Shown here: piece after piece, positions 5,679-9,297 of the stretch
How the letters are laid out: the number at the start of each line of letters is the position of its first letter
How positions within the stretch are numbered: the first letter of the stretch is position 1
Source of the DNA: UBA2336 sp964597075
GTDB lineage: Bacteria; Bacteroidota; Bacteroidia; Cytophagales; Cyclobacteriaceae
Direction: 5' to 3'
DNA length: 9,297 nucleotides
Assembly (NCBI GenBank): GCA_964597075.1
Contig: CAZQXC010000101.1
Location: 1-9,297, forward strand
The notes under the pieces: generated by a model
Databases searched by the model: none
Seen by the model: the letters and a program-made list of their open reading frames with translations, nothing else
What the model was told of the DNA's origin: nothing
Translations under genes and position numbers: made by a program

Positions 5679-6918
5679 GATCGTACTGTTTTATTTTTCG
5701 GTAAAGCGTACGTTCCGATATACCCAAATCCCGTGCCGCATATTTACGCTTGTTATTGTTTTTGTGTAAGGCACGCATGATTAATTCCTTTTCTTTTTTC
5801 TCAATGGATAGCGAATCCTCTTCCGTTTCGTGTGAAATATCCTGTACATCTTCCTGCTCTTGTTCAGATTGAAGGGTAGGGTTAACGGATGGAATGTTAA
5901 GTAAGACAGGTTCCATGGCAGGTTCAACGCCTTCAAATAACGATGGATGTTCTTTAATCAATTGGGCAGCATTTCCCTGACGGTTATTTAACTCCAACAC
6001 GATTTTCTTCAGATCCATCACGTCCTTCTTCATATCGAATAAAACCTTGTATAGGATGTCGCGTTCAGAAAACGAATCATGATCAGGTGATCCGTTCCGA
6101 TAAAGGGCAGGAAGACTACTTTCCTGAGGAAGATAGTGCAGCAGTTTTTCTGTAGTAATTTCTTTATTATCGGTAGTTAACACAGATATCTGCTCCACCA
6201 GGTTTTTAAGTTGGCGAATGTTTCCGGGAAACCGGTATTTGATCAATGTCTCCTTAGCCTCATCGGATAAGGTCACCGGCTTGACCTTATACTTTTCAGC
6301 AAAATCTGAAGCAAATTTCCTGAACAGGAGTTCAATATCCTTACCTCGTTCGCGCAAAGGGGGTACATAAATGGGAACAGTACTTAACCGGTAATACAAG
6401 TCTTCACGAAATTTTCCCTGTTCCACCCGTTGAAGCAGGTTAATGTTTGTAGCCGCAACCACACGAACATCTGTCTTTTGAACCTTGGAAGATCCAACCT
6501 TTATAAACTCCCCGTTCTCTAATACCCGTAGCAATCTGGCTTGTGTTCCCAGAGGCATTTCTCCGATTTCATCGAGAAATATGGTTCCGCCATTAGTCAC
6601 TTCAAAGTACCCTTTACGGGCTTCGTGTGCACCGGTAAAGGATCCTTTTTCATGCCCAAATAACTCTGAGTCAATGGTGCCTTCCGGGATTGAGCCACAG
6701 TTTATGGCTATGAATTGTCCGTGCTTGCTGGTGCTTAAATGATGAATAATTTTCGAGAATGATTCCTTTCCGCTACCACTTTCTCCGGTTATCAGCACAG
6801 ACATGTCGGTAGGAGCAACTTGCATGGCCACCCGAACAGCGTTGTTTAACAGGGGAGAATTACCAATAATTCCAAACCGTTGTTTTACACTCTGAATATT
6901 TGCCTCTGTGAAATTCAT
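5668..6918 (-). CDS. Sigma-54-dependent transcriptional activator (AAA+ and Fis-type HTH, no receiver domain)
   Basis: A 416-residue bacterial enhancer-binding protein that remodels RpoN polymerase. The AAA+ core begins almost at once. Its motifs are Walker A GESGSGKE (residues 45-52), the sigma-54 contact loop GSFTGA (92-97, Ser where GAFTGA has Ala), Walker B GTIFLDEIGE (111-120), sensor I VVAATN (153-158), the arginine-finger region FREDLYYRL (170-178), and sensor II PGNIRQLKNL (231-240). A variable linker (about 260-370) has a polar and acidic stretch. A Fis-type helix-turn-helix follows at the C-terminus (AARDLGISERTLYRKIKQ, 394-411). There is no phosphorylatable receiver, GAF or PAS domain, so its signal must reach it another way, for example through a partner protein. 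It sits 1 nt after the miaB stop and overlaps lptE. Envelope regulation is a reasonable inference, not shown. Confidence 0.93.
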   Translation of the reverse strand: MNFTEANIQSVKQRFGIIGNSPLLNNAVRVAMQVAPTDMSVLITGESGSGKESFSKIIHHLSTSKHGQFIAINCGSIPEGTIDSELFGHEKGSFTGAHEARKGYFEVTNGGTIFLDEIGEMPLGTQARLLRVLENGEFIKVGSSKVQKTDVRVVAATNINLLQRVEQGKFREDLYYRLSTVPIYVPPLRERGKDIELLFRKFASDFAEKYKVKPVTLSDEAKETLIKYRFPGNIRQLKNLVEQISVLTTDNKEITTEKLLHYLPQESSLPALYRNGSPDHDSFSERDILYKVLFDMKKDVMDLKKIVLELNNRQGNAAQLIKEHPSLFEGVEPAMEPVLLNIPSVNPTLQSEQEQEDVQDISHETEEDSLSIEKKEKELIMRALHKNNNKRKYAARDLGISERTLYRKIKQYDLEN

Positions 6919-6919
6919 A

Positions 6920-8377
6920 CTAAGAAACTACTTTGCCTAACAGCGTTGCTCCTGTACAGTTTTCTACGAGCACGTTTACATAGTGTCCTTTTTGGAATTG
7001 TTCCTTTGGAAAAACAACTACTTTATTGGCACTGTTCCTTCCTTGAAGGTGCTCTGTGGATTTCTTTGAATACCCCTCAATCAAAACCTTATGAACTTTG
7101 CCCACATCTTGCTTATTGCGAATACGTGAATGTTCATTTTGCTTATGGATTATTTCCTGCAACCTTCGCTTTTTAACCTCTTCAGGAACATCATCTGTAA
7201 ATTTTTTAGCGGCCAACGTTCCGGGTCTTTCTGAATAGAAAAACATATAGGCGAAATCATACTTAACATAGTCCATCAACGACAGCGTGTCCTGATGTTC
7301 TTCCTCTGTCTCTGTACAGAAGCCAGTAATCATGTCGGAAGATATTCCACAATCTTCTCCTAAAATTTCCCGGATTCTGTCGATTTTATTGCTATACCAG
7401 TCACGGCTGTAGCCACGATTCATAGCCTCTAATACGCGGGTATTACCGCTTTGAACGGGCAAGTGAATGTATTTGCAAATGTTTTCATAGCGCGCCATGG
7501 TATGCAATACGTCATCCGTAATATCCTTCGGGTGCGAAGTTGAAAACCTTACGCGCAACTCAGGGTTTACATGAGCCACCATCTCCAGCAACTGGGCAAA
7601 GTTTACCACATTGTTAATCCCTTTTTTTTCCAGAAATGCCTTATTATTCTCCTGATGGCTCCATTTATAGGAATCCACATTCTGACCCAACAAGGTCACT
7701 TCGCGGTAGCCCCGCAAAAACAAATCAGAAGCTTCTGTAACAATGGAATAGGGATCACGGCTTCGCTCGCGCCCGCGGGTGAACGGCACTACGCAGAAGG
7801 AACACATATTATCGCAGCCCCTCATAATGGAAATAAATGCGGTAACGCCATTAGAATTCAATCGTACGGGGGCTATGTCTGCATACGTTTCTTCACGCGA
7901 CAAAAAGGTGTTCACCGCTTTCTCTCCTTCATCAACTTGACTGATTAATAACGGCAAATCGCGGTATGCATCAGGTCCTGCCACCAGGTCAACAATTTTC
8001 TCTTCCTCCAGTAATTTAGATTTAAGTCGCTCGGCCATACAGCCCAGTATACCTACCAGCATTTCAGGCTTTTGTTTTTTAATGGCGTTAATCTGTGTAA
8101 GCCTATTGCGAACGGTTTGCTCAGCCTTATCGCGTATGGAGCAGGTATTCAAAAAGACAACATCGGCAGCGCCAATATCAGAAGTAGTGTCAAATCCTGC
8201 ATTCGCCAGAATGGAAGCTACGATTTCGCTATCCGAAAAATTCATTTGGCAACCGTAACTTTCTATATAAAGTTTGCGCTTTTTTCCGGTGTCATGATCC
8301 CTGGAAATGTTTACTGTTTCACAGGCCTCACTTCCATTCAATACCTCCAAATCATCTATTAATTGCCGCATTTTCAT
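6920..8377 (-). CDS. miaB: tRNA (N6-isopentenyl adenosine(37)-C2)-methylthiotransferase MiaB
   Basis: A 485-residue radical-SAM enzyme adding the 2-methylthio group to isopentenyl-A37 of tRNAs reading U-starting codons. The N-terminal UPF0004 domain has its three cluster cysteines C43 (ESYGCQMNFSDSE), C79 (FLNTCSIRDKAE) and C113 (GCMAER). The radical-SAM CxxxCxxC motif is at C188, C192 and C195 (RGCDNMCSFC), followed by TRGRERSR. Later motifs are LGQNVDSY, STSHPKD, HLPVQSGN, and a C-terminal TRAM domain (from about residue 415, including GRNSANKVVVF). The length is slightly above the E. coli size because of an N-terminal extension ending ACETVNISRDHDTGK, which I recall as common in Cytophagales. 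The start is the ATG at 8375-8377; a second ATG lies two codons in. It is the first gene of the five-gene operon. Confidence 0.97.
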   Translation of the reverse strand: MKMRQLIDDLEVLNGSEACETVNISRDHDTGKKRKLYIESYGCQMNFSDSEIVASILANAGFDTTSDIGAADVVFLNTCSIRDKAEQTVRNRLTQINAIKKQKPEMLVGILGCMAERLKSKLLEEEKIVDLVAGPDAYRDLPLLISQVDEGEKAVNTFLSREETYADIAPVRLNSNGVTAFISIMRGCDNMCSFCVVPFTRGRERSRDPYSIVTEASDLFLRGYREVTLLGQNVDSYKWSHQENNKAFLEKKGINNVVNFAQLLEMVAHVNPELRVRFSTSHPKDITDDVLHTMARYENICKYIHLPVQSGNTRVLEAMNRGYSRDWYSNKIDRIREILGEDCGISSDMITGFCTETEEEHQDTLSLMDYVKYDFAYMFFYSERPGTLAAKKFTDDVPEEVKKRRLQEIIHKQNEHSRIRNKQDVGKVHKVLIEGYSKKSTEHLQGRNSANKVVVFPKEQFQKGHYVNVLVENCTGATLLGKVVS

Positions 8378-8388
8378 TAATCAGGGCA

Positions 8389-8396
8389 CAAAAATA
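8389..8396 (-). promoter_or_regulatory. Candidate -7 box of the miaB operon
   Basis: The minus strand reads TATTTTTG, an exact match to the Bacteroidota -7 consensus TAnnTTTG, 11 nt upstream of the miaB ATG. There is no clear TTTG at -33; the TGACA/TGTCA palindrome occupies that general position instead. If used, the transcript would start only a few nucleotides before the ATG, so the mRNA would be nearly leaderless. Confidence 0.5.
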
Positions 8397-8414
8397 CAAT
8401 TTTAGTTGGTTCCG

Positions 8415-8427
8415 TGACATCTTGTCA
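8415..8427. promoter_or_regulatory. TGACA-N3-TGTCA palindrome in the miaB / carbonic-anhydrase divergent region
   Basis: A perfect 5-bp inverted repeat with a 3-nt spacer (TGACATCTTGTCA) is followed by GG and by a further TGCCA at 8445. It resembles the TGNCA boxes upstream of groES, notably the shared TGTCAGG. It is about 19-31 nt upstream of the miaB -7 box. It is a plausible operator; the regulator is unknown. Confidence 0.4.
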
Positions 8428-8483
8428 GGGTATTTTACTTAAGTTGCCAGTAATGTCCAAAATCAGTAATAAACCTAAAGCAT

Positions 8484-8996
8484 ATGGCAATCATTAAATC
8501 GGTTCGGGGATTTACCCCATCTTTTGGAGAGAATTGTTACATCGCTGATGGAGCAATTGTGGTGGGCGAAGTGACCATGGGGAATAACTGTTCAGTCTGG
8601 TTCAATGCCGTGGTTCGTGGCGATGTACACTCGATCGCTATCGGAAACAATACGAACATACAGGATGGTGCTGTGTTGCATTGTACCTATCAGCGTGCGA
8701 AGCTGGTTATAGGCAATAATGTTTCCATCGCGCATAATGCCGTAGTACATGGTTGCACTATTGACGATAATGTATTGATTGGCATTGGTGCAATAATACT
8801 TGATGATGCTGTAATAGGATCTAATGCCGTTATTGCGGCTGGCGCTGTTGTCCTTCCCGGAACAATAGTTGAACGCAACAGTATTTATGCAGGCACACCT
8901 GCCAGGCGGGTTAAGGATATTGGTGAAGATATGAAAGCGGTTATTCAACGAACCGCCCGAAATTACCCCATGTATGCCGAATGGTTTAAGTCATGA
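8484..8996 (+). CDS. Gamma-carbonic-anhydrase-like hexapeptide-repeat protein
   Basis: A 170-residue left-handed beta-helix protein built from hexapeptide repeats of the (I/V/L)-G-x-x-x-x type. Repeats are visible from about residue 18 to 125 (IADGAIVVGEVTMG, LVIGNNVSI, VLIGIGAII, AVIAAGAVVLPG). The three zinc ligands of gamma-class carbonic anhydrases fit His66, His84 and His89, with the typical five-residue spacing of the last two. Arg45 and Asp47 (VVRGD) and Gln60 (NIQDG) fit the conserved trimer and active-site positions. The end AGTPARRVKDI followed by a helix is standard for this family (YrdA/PaaY/CaiE-like). Activity cannot be assumed, since many such proteins lack the acidic loop of Cam and are of unproven function. 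It is cytoplasmic with no signal peptide. It is divergent from miaB, with the ATG at 8484, and no downstream terminator is seen before the repeat region. Confidence 0.9.
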   Translation: MAIIKSVRGFTPSFGENCYIADGAIVVGEVTMGNNCSVWFNAVVRGDVHSIAIGNNTNIQDGAVLHCTYQRAKLVIGNNVSIAHNAVVHGCTIDDNVLIGIGAIILDDAVIGSNAVIAAGAVVLPGTIVERNSIYAGTPARRVKDIGEDMKAVIQRTARNYPMYAEWFKS

Positions 8997-9025
8997 GGTA
9001 GCCCCGGCATGGATAAATGTTATTA

Positions 9026-9193
9026 TGAGTATCCGTTTAAGGTCCTCAAATTATAAGCTAACGTCATTACGAGGGAGGCACGTCCGAAGCAATCTCATTT
9101 TCGGTGCTGCAATTGAGATTGCTTCGCTCTCGCCTGCCTACCGCAGGCAGGCTCGCAATGAACTGTGTATTTAGGAGCGGAAGCGGATACTCA
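9026..9193. repeat. Composite nested palindromic element (REP/MITE-like)
   Basis: Nested inverted repeats share one centre. The outermost arms are TGAGTATCCGTTT (9026-9038) and AAGCGGATACTCA (9181-9193), with 12 of 13 paired, and similarity continues inward (TCCT then AAAT) after a few mismatches. Next are TCATTACGAG (9064-9073) and CTCGCAATGA (9152-9161), with one mismatch. Innermost are perfect 13-nt arms CGAAGCAATCTCA (9085-9097) and TGAGATTGCTTCG (9114-9126). The right side also holds a separate small palindrome, GCCTGCC (9132-9138) with GGCAGGC (9146-9152). CATTGCGAG and GAAGCAATCT are sequences I recognise from dispersed intergenic repeats of many bacteria. There is no open reading frame for a transposase and no clear target-site duplication. 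Confidence 0.82.
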
Positions 9194-9246
9194 CAAAAGT
9201 TATACTGATAGTCCGCAAAGATACCACATAACCCTTTGTGAAGGTC

Positions 9247-9268
9247 ATCGCGGGCTTTGACCCGCGAT
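9247..9268. repeat. GC-rich hairpin, probable start of a second dispersed repeat cut by the window end
   Basis: ATCGCGGG (9247-9254) pairs perfectly with CCCGCGAT (9261-9268) around a 6-nt loop. The following GATGCCGGCCTGCC runs to the window edge. GTCATCgCGGGCTTtGAcCCGcGAT resembles in outline the common intergenic hairpin family with GTCATCCCGG...CCGGGAT cores. There is no T-run after it, so it is unlikely to be a terminator. Confidence 0.6.
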
Positions 9269-9297
9269 CCCGAATTGATAAGAGATGCCGGCCTGCC

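Larger units (their letters stand above)
8997..9297. other. Gene-free 301-bp region dominated by repeats
   Basis: No frame here has coding character. One open stretch (8974-9174, +) simply runs out of the carbonic-anhydrase-like gene in another frame and through the palindromes. Apart from the two repeat elements, the remaining sequence (8997-9025 and 9194-9246) shows no promoter, terminator or RNA gene that I can support. Confidence 0.8.

Noticed and set aside
7571..7948. 125-codon plus-strand open frame opposite miaB
   Set aside because: It is fully antisense to conserved MiaB motifs, including the radical-SAM cysteines. The product shows no domain and no promoter is visible.
8592..8948. 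118-codon minus-strand open frame opposite the carbonic-anhydrase-like gene
   Set aside because: It mirrors hexapeptide-repeat coding sequence; the Tyr/Asn/Ile-rich translation is a by-product of those repeats.
8974..9174. 66-codon plus-strand open frame at the end of the carbonic-anhydrase-like gene
   Set aside because: It starts inside that gene in another frame and ends in the palindromic element. Such open frames through repeats are common and not genes.
1..9297. A novel defence, phage or mobile gene system
   Set aside because: All recognisable genes are housekeeping or envelope genes with uniform codon use. No transposase, integrase, nuclease cassette, reverse transcriptase or CRISPR repeat is seen; the only mobile-looking sequence is the non-coding repeat at 9026-9193.

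Overview
The window looks like a chromosomal housekeeping segment from a member of the Bacteroidota, most likely the order Cytophagales. This is inferred from three things. The gene order is miaB, sigma-54 activator, lptE, TPR protein, secG. The LptE is of the Bacteroidota type, with a lipobox followed by GIYSFTG. The genes mostly lack Shine-Dalgarno sequences, and several upstream regions carry TAnnTTTG-like -7 boxes. No phage, transposase, CRISPR array, tRNA or rRNA is visible.

Layout from left to right. Positions 1-315 (+) hold the C-terminal end of an OPT-family oligopeptide transporter. It converges on a small TerB-like gene (392-757, -), and the two share a bidirectional terminator. The groES-groEL chaperonin operon follows (2805 down to 874, -) with its own terminator at 823-848. 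A 269-bp divergent intergenic region separates groES from an unrecognised 238-residue gene (3075-3791, +). That region is unusually rich in TGNCA pentamers and contains a perfect 11-nt inverted repeat. A second bidirectional terminator (3794-3820) lies between the unknown gene and secG.

Positions 8377 down to 3846 (-) form one tight five-gene operon. It runs miaB (tRNA methylthiolation), a receiver-less sigma-54 activator, lptE (outer-membrane LPS assembly lipoprotein), a C-terminal TPR protein, and secG (translocon subunit). Junctions are a 1-nt gap, an 11-nt overlap, a 33-nt spacer and a 3-nt gap. It couples a translation-quality gene with envelope assembly and secretion genes. Divergent from miaB is a gamma-carbonic-anhydrase-like hexapeptide-repeat protein (8484-8996, +).

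The final 301 bases (8997-9297) have no credible gene. They hold a composite nested palindrome of about 168 bp, resembling REP or MITE intergenic elements, and the beginning of a second hairpin element cut off by the window end.

I see no convincing new multi-gene system. The observations most worth following are the TGNCA-rich divergent control region upstream of groES, with a related palindrome upstream of miaB; the imperfect sigma-54-like promoter at groES in a window that also encodes a sigma-54 activator; the unknown gene at 3075; and the nested repeat at the right end.
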